Assembly (NCBI GenBank): GCA_900549155.1
Contig: URNF01000133.1
Location: 1-5,114 of the forward strand
Source of the DNA: an uncultured Oscillospiraceae bacterium
GTDB lineage: Bacteria > Bacillota > Clostridia > Oscillospirales > Acutalibacteraceae
Reading direction: 5' to 3'
DNA length: 5,114 nucleotides
Shown here: one piece after another, positions 1-4,944 of the stretch
How positions within the stretch are numbered: the stretch's first letter is position 1
How the letters are laid out: each line of letters begins with the position of its first letter
The notes under the pieces: generated by a model
The model's database searches: none
Told to the model about the DNA's origin: nothing
What the model saw: only the letters and a program-made list of their open reading frames with translations
Program-made: the position numbers and the translations under genes

Positions 1-170
1 CTGAGAACGCTTGCCGTAATCGTCAGCACCACCGCCACCGCCAACACAACGCCGAGCACGGCCGTGATGATCGTGCGCCGTCTGTGGCTTTTCTGCTGCT
101 TTGCAGCGAGGTTTTCCCTTTCTCCTTTTTCCTGTCGGCGCACGTCGCGCATTTTTGCACTCTTACCCAT
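1..170 (-). CDS. N-terminal part of a membrane-anchored protein (partial)
   Basis: This is the 5' end of a gene that continues past the left edge; 56 codons are visible. It starts at an ATG (168-170) preceded by AGGAG about 6 bases upstream, a good ribosome binding site. The protein begins MGKSAKMRDVRRQEK, followed by a very basic, Gln/Lys/Arg-rich stretch to about residue 33. A hydrophobic helix of Val, Ala, Leu and Ile follows from about residue 34 to the edge. This is the layout of a type II membrane protein or uncleaved signal anchor, with the bulk of the protein expected outside the cell. It starts 18 bp after the preceding membrane protein gene, so the two are probably one operon. The function cannot be read from this fragment. 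Clostridial extracytoplasmic peptidyl-prolyl isomerases and small cell-division proteins can begin this way, but that is only a guess. The start and membrane segment are fairly sure; identity is unknown. Confidence 0.7.
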   Translation of the reverse strand, partial: MGKSAKMRDVRRQEKGERENLAAKQQKSHRRRTIITAVLGVVLAVAVVLTITASVL

Positions 171-188
171 GTTTTCTCCTCAATTCTT

Positions 189-860
189 TCAATAGGAATC
201 GCCCTCAAGGCTTGTGTATTCTTCGCTCTCGACCGTTATCTCAAAGCTGAGCGTGGAAAGCGGATCGTCCGCGATCTTGACATATTCCTTCGGCACGCGC
301 AGATCAAACGTTTTATAACCGCCGGAATTGATGAAATAGTTTTCCGGAATGGTCGAGGCGGTCGCTGCGGTGATCAGCTCATCGTTGTCGTTGCGAATGA
401 TCAGCGTGATCTTCGTGGGATGCTGTGTCGTTCCCTCGCCGTTTGCAAAGGTCAGATGGACAAGCAGTCCGCCGTTCTCGGCATAGCACACCTCGTTGGC
501 GACAGCGGCAATGCCGTCATCCGGCATGTCCGGCAGATCGGCACTGTTGAGATAATAGGTCACGCCCTCTTTTTCATCCCAACCGTCCGGACCGAGGTTG
601 TTGACCAGCACCAAAGCGGCAACGGCAACGACCAGCACCAAAAGACCGATGCAGACAAAACGGAAGGTGCGGCTGTTGTCGCCGAACTGATTGCGCATCT
701 CCTGCCGCATCGCAGCCCTTTCGGCACGCTTTTGCGCACGCTGCGCCGCCTTTTCCGCTTTTGCCTGTTCCGCGCGCTGCTGCGCCGTCAGTGCCTTCTC
801 CGCGGTGAAGATCGTCTCCTCCGTCGGGGTGGGTTTTGATTTCTTATGTATACCTGCCAT
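189..860 (-). CDS. Single-pass membrane protein with extracytoplasmic beta-rich domain, function unknown
   Basis: A 223-residue protein that I do not recognise. Residues 1-65 are hydrophilic and rich in Ala, Lys, Arg, Glu and Gln, with a probable coiled coil at about 20-57. Residues 67-87 form one clear transmembrane helix (FVCIGLLVLVVAVAALVLV). Residues 96-223 should lie outside the membrane, are acidic, and alternate polar and hydrophobic residues as in a beta sandwich. The stretch around 132-212 (LLVHLTF, ITLIIRN, FDLRVP, LSTLSFEITV) loosely recalls SLAP-type accessory domains of Firmicutes, but the likeness is weak. The start is ATG at 858-860 with a GAAAGG box 11 bases upstream, a slightly long spacing. 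A promoter lies just upstream, and the next membrane protein gene follows after 18 bp, suggesting a two-gene or longer envelope operon. The overlapping plus-strand open frame is a shadow. Confidence 0.75.
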   Translation of the reverse strand: MAGIHKKSKPTPTEETIFTAEKALTAQQRAEQAKAEKAAQRAQKRAERAAMRQEMRNQFGDNSRTFRFVCIGLLVLVVAVAALVLVNNLGPDGWDEKEGVTYYLNSADLPDMPDDGIAAVANEVCYAENGGLLVHLTFANGEGTTQHPTKITLIIRNDNDELITAATASTIPENYFINSGGYKTFDLRVPKEYVKIADDPLSTLSFEITVESEEYTSLEGDSY

Positions 861-872
861 ATATGGGACAAC

Positions 873-918
873 CTTTCCGAGTTAATGTATATATAGTACC
901 ATAAATCCCCTCGGAAAG
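873..918. repeat. 9-bp inverted repeat flanking the -10 region, possible operator
   Basis: CTTTCCGAG at 873-881 is the exact reverse complement of CTCGGAAAG at 910-918, with 28 bp between the arms. One arm touches the end of the predicted -35 box. The other lies in the leader and includes most of the GAAAGG ribosome binding site of the downstream gene. The arms could be two half-sites for a regulator. Alternatively, in a transcript reading through from upstream, they could pair and hide the ribosome binding site. Neither use can be shown from this sequence alone. Confidence 0.45.
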
Positions 919-922
919 TAAA
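893..922 (-). promoter_or_regulatory. Predicted sigma-A promoter for the 223-residue membrane protein gene
   Basis: On the minus strand a -35 box TTTACT (917-922) is followed by an 18-bp spacer and a -10 box TACTAT (893-898). The -10 is preceded by TGG, an extended -10 element. Both boxes match four of six consensus bases. Transcription would start near 886, giving a leader of about 26 bases before the ATG at 860. The boxes sit between and partly on the arms of a 9-bp inverted repeat, described separately. The position after the upstream terminator fits an independent transcription unit. Confidence 0.5.
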
Positions 923-933
923 GTACATTCATG

Positions 934-973
934 AAAAAAACACAAAAGCGCCGCAACAAATGCAGCGCTTTTG
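934..973 (-). terminator. Rho-independent terminator of the small YtxH-like gene
   Basis: CAAAAGCGC (943-951) pairs with GCGCTTTTG (965-973) in a 9-bp stem, extended past one mismatch by GCA/TGC around a five-base loop. Read on the minus strand, the hairpin is followed by TG and then seven T residues (934-940). It lies 7 bp after the stop codon of the gene at 981-1160, where a terminator for that gene is expected. Confidence 0.85.
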
Positions 974-980
974 GGCATAT

Positions 981-1160
981 TCAGAAGAAGCTGGTGACAT
1001 CGTCCACCAGGTCGCCGACCGACCGCAGCGCTTTTCCCATGTTCTTCTTGATGCCTTTGCGGTTGTCGTACAGATAATAGCTGCCGACTGCGCCTGCCAC
1101 ACAGCCGATCGCCATACCGACGCCGACACCCTTTACCATTTTCATCATCGTATTTTTCAT
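981..1160 (-). CDS. Small glycine-zipper membrane protein, YtxH-like
   Basis: A 59-residue protein beginning MKNTMMKMVKGVGVGMAIG. After a short basic start, residues 11-30 form a hydrophobic, glycine-spaced helix (G11, G13, G15, G19, G23, G26), a glycine-zipper pattern that favours helix packing in the membrane. A basic patch (YDNRKGIKKN, 31-40) and an amphipathic tail (about 41-59, ending SFF) follow. Small proteins with this plan are common in Firmicutes and are often labelled YtxH-like; their biochemical role is largely undefined. The start is well supported: AGGAGG lies 8 bases before the ATG, and a terminator follows the TGA. The gene is divergent from trmL and probably a single-gene unit. 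Homology to the YtxH family is only suggested; it may be an unrelated small membrane protein with the same architecture. Confidence 0.8.
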   Translation of the reverse strand: MKNTMMKMVKGVGVGMAIGCVAGAVGSYYLYDNRKGIKKNMGKALRSVGDLVDDVTSFF

Positions 1161-1168
1161 TTTGCTTT

Positions 1169-1174
1169 CCTCCT
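1169..1174 (-). promoter_or_regulatory. Ribosome binding site of the small membrane protein gene
   Basis: A perfect AGGAGG on the minus strand, 8 bases before the ATG at 1158-1160. It is the main evidence that this short frame is translated rather than either of the two longer frames overlapping it. Confidence 0.85.
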
Positions 1175-1221
1175 CTCTGCCTTTTTATCATAACCACGGC
1201 AAAAAAAGTTATTCCGCAGGC

Positions 1222-1250
1222 TTGCAATTTTTTCATCGTGGGATTATACT
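1222..1250 (+). promoter_or_regulatory. Predicted sigma-A promoter for trmL
   Basis: TTGCAA (1222-1227) and TATACT (1245-1250) are separated by an ideal 17 bp. The start of transcription would fall near 1257, about 20 bases before the GTG start of trmL, leaving room for the ribosome binding site only. This argues against translation starting at the in-frame GTG at 1238, which lies inside the promoter. Confidence 0.65.
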
Positions 1251-1262
1251 GTTTCAAAAAGC

Positions 1263-1269
1263 GAGAGGA
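1263..1269 (+). promoter_or_regulatory. Ribosome binding site that fixes the trmL start
   Basis: GAGAGGA lies 7-8 bases before the GTG at 1277. Together with the promoter position and the alignment of the protein to TrmL from its second residue, this selects GTG 1277 over the longer in-frame option at 1238. Confidence 0.7.
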
Positions 1270-1276
1270 AGATATT

Positions 1277-1777
1277 GTGGCTGTTCTCAACATTGTTTTG
1301 GTCGAGCCGGAAATTCCGCAGAACACCGGCAACATCAGCCGCACCTGCGCCGCAACCGGTGCGCGGCTGCACATGGTGGAGCCGTTCGGCTTCAAGCTGG
1401 ACGACAAGAAAATGAAGCGCGCGGGGCTGGATTATTGGCATCTTTTGGATATTCACTATTATAAAGATCTTGACGATTTTTTCAGCAAAAACGCAGGACC
1501 GTTTTTCTATTTCTCCACAAAAGCGCAGCACATCCATTCCGAGGTCACCTATCCCGACGGCGCCTATCTCGTTTTCGGAAAGGAAACGGCGGGACTGCCG
1601 GAAGCGCTGCTGCACGCACACCCCGAAAGCTGTGTGCGGCTGCCGATGATCGACGACGACACGGCACGTTCCCTCAATCTGTCCAACGCAGTCGCCGTCG
1701 GAGCCTATGAGGTGCTGCGGCAATGGGGCTATCCCGCAATGCGCACGGCGGGAAAGCTGACAAAATTCAACTGGTGA
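1277..1777 (+). CDS. trmL: tRNA (cytidine/uridine-34 2'-O)-methyltransferase TrmL
   Basis: A 166-residue SPOUT-class methyltransferase, close to the usual TrmL length of about 155-170. The family uses S-adenosylmethionine to methylate the ribose 2'-OH at wobble position 34 of leucine tRNAs (shown for E. coli TrmL) and acts as a dimer in the cytoplasm. The three SPOUT motifs are visible. Motif 1 is VEPEIPQNTGNISRTCAATG (9-28), with the conserved Asn and Arg of the active site. Motif 2 is FGKETAGLP (100-108). Motif 3 runs from RLPM (121) through RSLNLSNAVAVGAYEVLRQ (131-149), forming the knotted cofactor site. The start is GTG, with a ribosome binding site and promoter just upstream. It stands alone, divergent from the small membrane gene and convergent with the Fe-S operon, with which it shares a terminator. 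Assignment to TrmL rather than another SPOUT protein rests on length and the N-terminal PEIPQNTGNI signature. Confidence 0.95.
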   Translation: MAVLNIVLVEPEIPQNTGNISRTCAATGARLHMVEPFGFKLDDKKMKRAGLDYWHLLDIHYYKDLDDFFSKNAGPFFYFSTKAQHIHSEVTYPDGAYLVFGKETAGLPEALLHAHPESCVRLPMIDDDTARSLNLSNAVAVGAYEVLRQWGYPAMRTAGKLTKFNW

Positions 1778-1781
1778 TGCA

Positions 1782-1811
1782 AAAAAGGAGCAGTGAAAAC
1801 TGCTCCTTTTT
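1782..1811. terminator. Bidirectional intrinsic terminator shared by trmL and the Fe-S operon
   Basis: AAAAAGGAGCAGT (1782-1794) pairs perfectly over 13 bp with ACTGCTCCTTTTT (1799-1811) around a GAAA tetraloop on the plus strand. Both ends read as T-tracts when transcribed, so it should stop trmL transcription rightward and the minus-strand operon leftward. It starts 4 bp after the trmL stop. The TAA of the Rrf2 gene (1810-1812) overlaps the outer end of the stem by two bases. Confidence 0.92.
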
Positions 1812-2220
1812 AATATTTTCCGTCCAATATGTCCTGCAAGGTCAAGGAATCAATATAGGCATTCGTGATGGCTTCCATCTTTCGCCACACCGGCAGTGTT
1901 TTGCAATGCGCGGCGCGCTCGCAGGGCACAGCATCGCACTGCAGACAGGCGACCGGCGCCAACGACTCCTCGGTGAGATGCAAGATCTCCCCCACCGTAC
2001 ATTCCCGCGGCGGGCGCGCAAGGCGATAGCCGCCGCCTTTGCCGTGGATACTGTCCACCAGTCCGTTTTTGGACAAAATCGGCATGATCTGTGCGATATA
2101 GCCCTTGGAAATACCCTGCCGCTGTGCCATGTCCTTCATGGGGATAAAGTCATCTCCATAGTGCTCGGCGAGCTCCAGCATGATGCGCAGCGCATACCGC
2201 CCTTTTGACGAAATCAGCAT
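1810..2220 (-). CDS. Rrf2-family transcription regulator, IscR-like
   Basis: A 136-residue winged-helix regulator beginning MLISSKGRYALRIMLELAEH, the typical Rrf2 start. The helix-turn-helix spans about residues 26-54, with the recognition helix near SKGYIAQIMPILSKNGL (38-54). The wing is SIHGKGGGYRLAR (57-69). Four cysteines cluster after the dimerisation helix: C92, C95, C100 and C106. C92, C100 and C106 line up with the three cysteines of IscR-type proteins that hold an Fe-S cluster; C95 is extra. CymR, the cysteine-metabolism Rrf2 protein of Bacillus, lacks such cysteines, so an IscR-like sensor is favoured. It is shorter than E. coli IscR (162 residues), missing part of the C-terminus. 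GGAGG lies 8 bases before the ATG. The gene starts 3 bp after mnmA and is last in the operon. Self-regulation of the operon is likely but untested, because the operon promoter lies outside the window. Confidence 0.9.
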   Translation of the reverse strand: MLISSKGRYALRIMLELAEHYGDDFIPMKDMAQRQGISKGYIAQIMPILSKNGLVDSIHGKGGGYRLARPPRECTVGEILHLTEESLAPVACLQCDAVPCERAAHCKTLPVWRKMEAITNAYIDSLTLQDILDGKY

Positions 2221-2223
2221 GTT

Positions 2224-3300
2224 TCATTCCTCCGTATATACCGTACAAATTGTGCCGCCTCCGAGAACCACGTCCCCGTCATACAGCACCGCCGCCTGCC
2301 CTGCAGTCACCGACCGCCGCGGCTCGTCGAAAACCATGTGCACCCTGTCGCCGTCCGTTGTCACGGTCACCGCCGTTTCCTGCTGACGGTAGCGCGTCTG
2401 CACCTTCGCACGCAGCGTGCGCGGCGGCGTGTCAAAAGCGCTCCAGCAAAAATCCGTCGCATCCAGTGCCGTCACGCGCAGCTCTTCCGCTTTTCCCAGC
2501 ACAATGCGGTTTTCCGCAGGCAAAATTTCTTTCACATACAGCGGCACACCGGCGGAAACACCGAGTCCCCGCCGCTGCCCTACCGTGTAATGAATGATGC
2601 CGTCGTGCTCGCCGAGTACCGTGCCGTTTTTGTCCGTGAACGCGCCGTGCGGATAGGTCTTGGCCGTGCGTCTGCCGATAAACGCCGCATAGTCGCCGTC
2701 CGGCACAAAGCAAATGTCCTGGCTGTCCGGCTTGTGCGCATTTTCAAAGCCCGCTTTTTCCGCCAACTCCCGCACCTGTGACTTGTGCAGCTCGCCCAGC
2801 GGGAACAGCGTATGTGCCAGCTGTTCCTGTGAGAGGAAATACAGCACATAGCTCTGATCCTTCGACGCATCCGCCGCCTTTTTCAGCAGATACCGCCCGT
2901 TTTCATAGGCAATGCGTGCATAGTGTCCCGTGGCAACAGCGCGACAGCCCAGTTCCTTCGCCCGTCGATACAGACGGTCAAATTTCAAAAAGCGGTTGCA
3001 GTCGATGCAGGGATTAGGCGTTTTGCCGCACTCATACGCGCAGACAAAGCGGTCGATCACCTGCGCGCCGAAATCGTCGGCAAAGTTGAAAACATAATAC
3101 GGCATGCCGAGCCGATATGCCACGCCGCGCGCATCCTCCGTGTCCTCCAGCGAGCAGCAGCTTTTGCGTCGATCAAGACCGATGTCCTCGTTGGCAAACA
3201 GCTTCATTGTGACGCCGACACAGGCATACTGCTCGTACAGCATATACGCCGCCACGCTGGAGTCCACGCCGCCGCTCATGGCGACGAGCACCTTATCCAC
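2224..3300 (-). CDS. mnmA: tRNA-specific 2-thiouridylase MnmA
   Basis: MnmA activates U34 of Lys, Glu and Gln tRNAs with ATP and inserts sulfur to give s2U34; sulfur comes as persulfide from a cysteine desulfurase. The protein is 358 residues, normal for the family. The N-terminal ATP-binding PP-loop is MSGGVDSS (8-15). The first catalytic cysteine is C101 in TPNPCIDCNRFLKF (94-107); the second is C197 in DSQDICFV (192-199). The central domain carries HYTVGQRRGLGV (237-248), and a C-terminal beta barrel ends the protein. The start chosen is GTG (3298-3300), giving MDKVLVAMSGG and an 8-bp overlap with the iscU stop, so translational coupling is likely; GAGG lies about 12 bases upstream, so the binding site is weak. 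A longer in-frame option from 3372 adds 24 residues unlike the family and lies within the iscU coding region. C98 stands where E. coli MnmA has Asp99, and C48-C49 are additional cysteines. Confidence 0.96.
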   Translation of the reverse strand: MDKVLVAMSGGVDSSVAAYMLYEQYACVGVTMKLFANEDIGLDRRKSCCSLEDTEDARGVAYRLGMPYYVFNFADDFGAQVIDRFVCAYECGKTPNPCIDCNRFLKFDRLYRRAKELGCRAVATGHYARIAYENGRYLLKKAADASKDQSYVLYFLSQEQLAHTLFPLGELHKSQVRELAEKAGFENAHKPDSQDICFVPDGDYAAFIGRRTAKTYPHGAFTDKNGTVLGEHDGIIHYTVGQRRGLGVSAGVPLYVKEILPAENRIVLGKAEELRVTALDATDFCWSAFDTPPRTLRAKVQTRYRQQETAVTVTTDGDRVHMVFDEPRRSVTAGQAAVLYDGDVVLGGGTICTVYTEE

Positions 3301-3730
3301 AGGTGTGGCACGCCTCGCAGGAGGCACAGTCGGGGAACTGCTTGTGATCATAGGCAATGCCGTTTTTGTCATAGTAGTCCTTCACTGCTGCCTTGATGGC
3401 TTCCTCCGCCAGAACGGAGCAGTGCATCTTGTGCGGCGGCAGTCCGTCCAGCGCCTCGGCGACCGCCTTGTTGGAAAGCTCCAGCGCTTCGGAAAGCGGC
3501 TTTCCCTTGATCATTTCCGTCGCCATCGAGCTGGAAGCGATCGCAGAGCCGCAGCCGAACGTTTCGAATTTCACATCGGTGACAACATCGTTGTCGATCT
3601 TCAGATAGATCTTCATGATGTCGCCGCACTTGGCGTTACCGACCTCACCGACGCCGTCGGCATTTTCCAAAACACCGACATTGCGCGGATTTTTGAAATG
3701 ATCCATAACCTTTTCACTGTACAGTGCCAT
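3293..3730 (-). CDS. iscU: Fe-S cluster scaffold protein, IscU/NifU N-terminal type
   Basis: A 145-residue scaffold on which Fe-S clusters are built from iron and IscS-derived sulfur before transfer to target proteins. The conserved start is MALYSEKVMDHFKNPRNVG. Cluster ligands are C35 with D37 in NAKCGDIMK (32-40), C60 in TFGCGSAIASSS (57-68), and C104 in PPHKMHCSVLAEEA (98-111), the standard three-cysteine plus Asp set. The tail is unusual: C135, C138, C141 and C144 in DCASCEACHTCG, the last residues. The KMHCSVL motif and lack of the SufU zinc insertion place it in the IscU/NifU rather than SufU group. GAGG lies 9 bases before the ATG, overlapping the iscS stop region. It sits 11 bp after iscS and overlaps mnmA by 8 bp. 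A longer in-frame start at 3871 would overlap iscS and adds nothing conserved. Confidence 0.95.
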   Translation of the reverse strand: MALYSEKVMDHFKNPRNVGVLENADGVGEVGNAKCGDIMKIYLKIDNDVVTDVKFETFGCGSAIASSSMATEMIKGKPLSEALELSNKAVAEALDGLPPHKMHCSVLAEEAIKAAVKDYYDKNGIAYDHKQFPDCASCEACHTCG

Positions 3731-3741
3731 AACTTTACACC

Positions 3742-4929
3742 TCACAAAACAAACGGTTTTCTGCCCTCTACCTTGTCTCTCCACAGCGGCGACATGTGCC
3801 GCAGGTAGGAAACGACCTCGGGAATGACTTTTAACATATAGTCGATCTGTTCTTCCGTGTTGTCCGCACAAAGCGACAAACGCAGCGAGCCGTGTGCGAT
3901 CTCATGCGGTCTTCCGATCGCCAGCAGCACATGGCTGGGATCGAGCGAACCGGACGTGCACGCCGAGCCGGACGAAGCGCAAATGCCCTTTTCGTCCAAC
4001 AGCAGCAAAAGGCTCTCCCCCTCAATGCCCTCAAAGCAGAAGCTGACATTGCCGGGCAGACGGTTGACGGGGTCACCGTTGAGCGCCGCATGCGGAATCT
4101 GTGACAGTCCCGCGATCAGCTTGTCGCGCAGTGCGGCAACCTTTTTCGCGTTTTCTTCCATGTGGGCGCAGGCATCCTCAAGCGCCGCCGCCATGCCCAT
4201 GATGGCGGGCAAGTTTTCCGTGCCACCGCGCTTTCCGCGCTCCTGTGCACCGCCCTCGATCACATTCACAAGCGGTACACCGCGCTTTGCATACAAAACG
4301 CCGATGCCTTTCGGACCGTGGAATTTGTGGGCGGAAAGGGACAGCATATCAATGGACTGTTCCCCGACATGAATGGGCAGATGCCCTGCTGCCTGTACGG
4401 CATCGGTGTGGAACAGCACGCCCTTTTCCCGACAAACAGCGCCGATCTCCGCGATCGGCAGGATAGAGCCGATCTCGTTGTTGGCATACATGGTCGTCAC
4501 AAGACAGGTGTCGGGGCGAATGGCATCCGCCACCTGCTTTGCGGTGATATTACCGTTGTCATGCACATCCAGAAGCTCCACCTCGAAGCCCTGTTTTTTG
4601 AGCTTTTCAAGCGTGTGCAGCACGGCATGGTGCTCAAACGCGGTGGATAGGATGTGCTTTTTTCCTGCGCGTTCGCCGCGCGCCGCGGCGGACAGGATCG
4701 CCTGGTTGTCCGCCTCGCTGCCGCCGGAGGTGAAATAGATCTCCTGTGACGTACAGCCGAGACAGGCGGCAATGCGCTTTCTGGCATCAAACAGCGCTTC
4801 TGCGGCTTTTTGGCCGACGGTATGCAGACTGGAGGGGTTTCCGAAGACCGTCTCCATATACGGCAGCATTGCGTCGATCGCCGTTTTACTCATTTTCGTA
4901 GTTGCCGCATTATCCGCATAGACCTGCAT
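3742..4929 (-). CDS. iscS: Cysteine desulfurase, IscS/NifS family (class I)
   Basis: A pyridoxal phosphate enzyme that converts L-cysteine to alanine and holds the released sulfur as a persulfide for IscU and MnmA. The 395-residue length is normal. Visible landmarks are YADNAATT (4-11), FTSGGSEADN (66-75), H100 in FEHHAV stacking on the cofactor, YANNEIGSI (148-156), D176 and Q179 in HTDAVQA holding the cofactor ring, K202 in SAHKFHGPKG binding pyridoxal phosphate, RGGTEN (234-239), and the catalytic C324 in the long loop SSGSACTSGSLDPSH (319-333), which defines class I. The start has AAGGAG 7 bases upstream. It follows cysK by 15 bp and precedes iscU by 11 bp. C354 (LSLCADNTEE) replaces a residue that is usually Gly. 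Because mnmA follows directly, it may serve both cluster assembly and tRNA thiolation; nifS is an equally fair symbol. Confidence 0.96.
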   Translation of the reverse strand: MQVYADNAATTKMSKTAIDAMLPYMETVFGNPSSLHTVGQKAAEALFDARKRIAACLGCTSQEIYFTSGGSEADNQAILSAAARGERAGKKHILSTAFEHHAVLHTLEKLKKQGFEVELLDVHDNGNITAKQVADAIRPDTCLVTTMYANNEIGSILPIAEIGAVCREKGVLFHTDAVQAAGHLPIHVGEQSIDMLSLSAHKFHGPKGIGVLYAKRGVPLVNVIEGGAQERGKRGGTENLPAIMGMAAALEDACAHMEENAKKVAALRDKLIAGLSQIPHAALNGDPVNRLPGNVSFCFEGIEGESLLLLLDEKGICASSGSACTSGSLDPSHVLLAIGRPHEIAHGSLRLSLCADNTEEQIDYMLKVIPEVVSYLRHMSPLWRDKVEGRKPFVL

Positions 4930-4944
4930 AGGATAGCTCCTTTC

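Larger units (their letters stand above)
1161..1276. promoter_or_regulatory. Divergent intergenic region with overlapping promoter elements
   Basis: This 116-bp gap separates the minus-strand small membrane gene from plus-strand trmL. It is AT-rich and holds the trmL promoter (1222-1250). On the minus strand there is a perfect TATAAT at 1243-1248, overlapping the trmL -10 box, but without a good -35. A second minus -10 candidate, TATGAT, lies at 1187-1192, also without a convincing -35. Which of these drives the small gene is not decidable by eye. Confidence 0.4.

Noticed and set aside
23..208. 61-codon minus-strand frame over the left-edge gene
   Set aside because: The frame starting at ATG 170 has a proper ribosome binding site and encodes a coherent basic segment plus membrane helix; this one does not.
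84..839. 251-codon plus-strand open frame opposite the 223-residue membrane protein gene
   Set aside because: It has no sensible domain or membrane pattern, no clear ribosome binding site, and is antisense to a gene with a clear transmembrane helix. The long frame follows from GC-rich codon use on the other strand.
844..1407. 187-codon minus-strand open frame covering the small gene, the divergent promoter and the start of trmL
   Set aside because: It crosses a terminator and a promoter, runs antisense into trmL and overlaps the better-supported 59-residue gene in another frame.
3301..3372. Longer mnmA start giving 24 extra N-terminal residues
   Set aside because: The extra residues are unlike MnmA N-termini and lie entirely within conserved iscU coding sequence in another frame; the GTG at 3300 gives the normal family start.
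3104..3808. 234-codon plus-strand open frame across mnmA, iscU and iscS
   Set aside because: It is antisense to three well-recognised enzymes and its translation resembles no protein family; a shadow.
3731..3871. Longer iscU start giving 47 extra residues
   Set aside because: It would overlap iscS by about 130 bp, adds no conserved sequence, and the ATG at 3730 has a ribosome binding site and the canonical IscU N-terminus.
4083..4100. Possible frameshift or degraded region within iscS
   Set aside because: The reading frame is continuous over 395 codons with every catalytic landmark present at the expected spacing.
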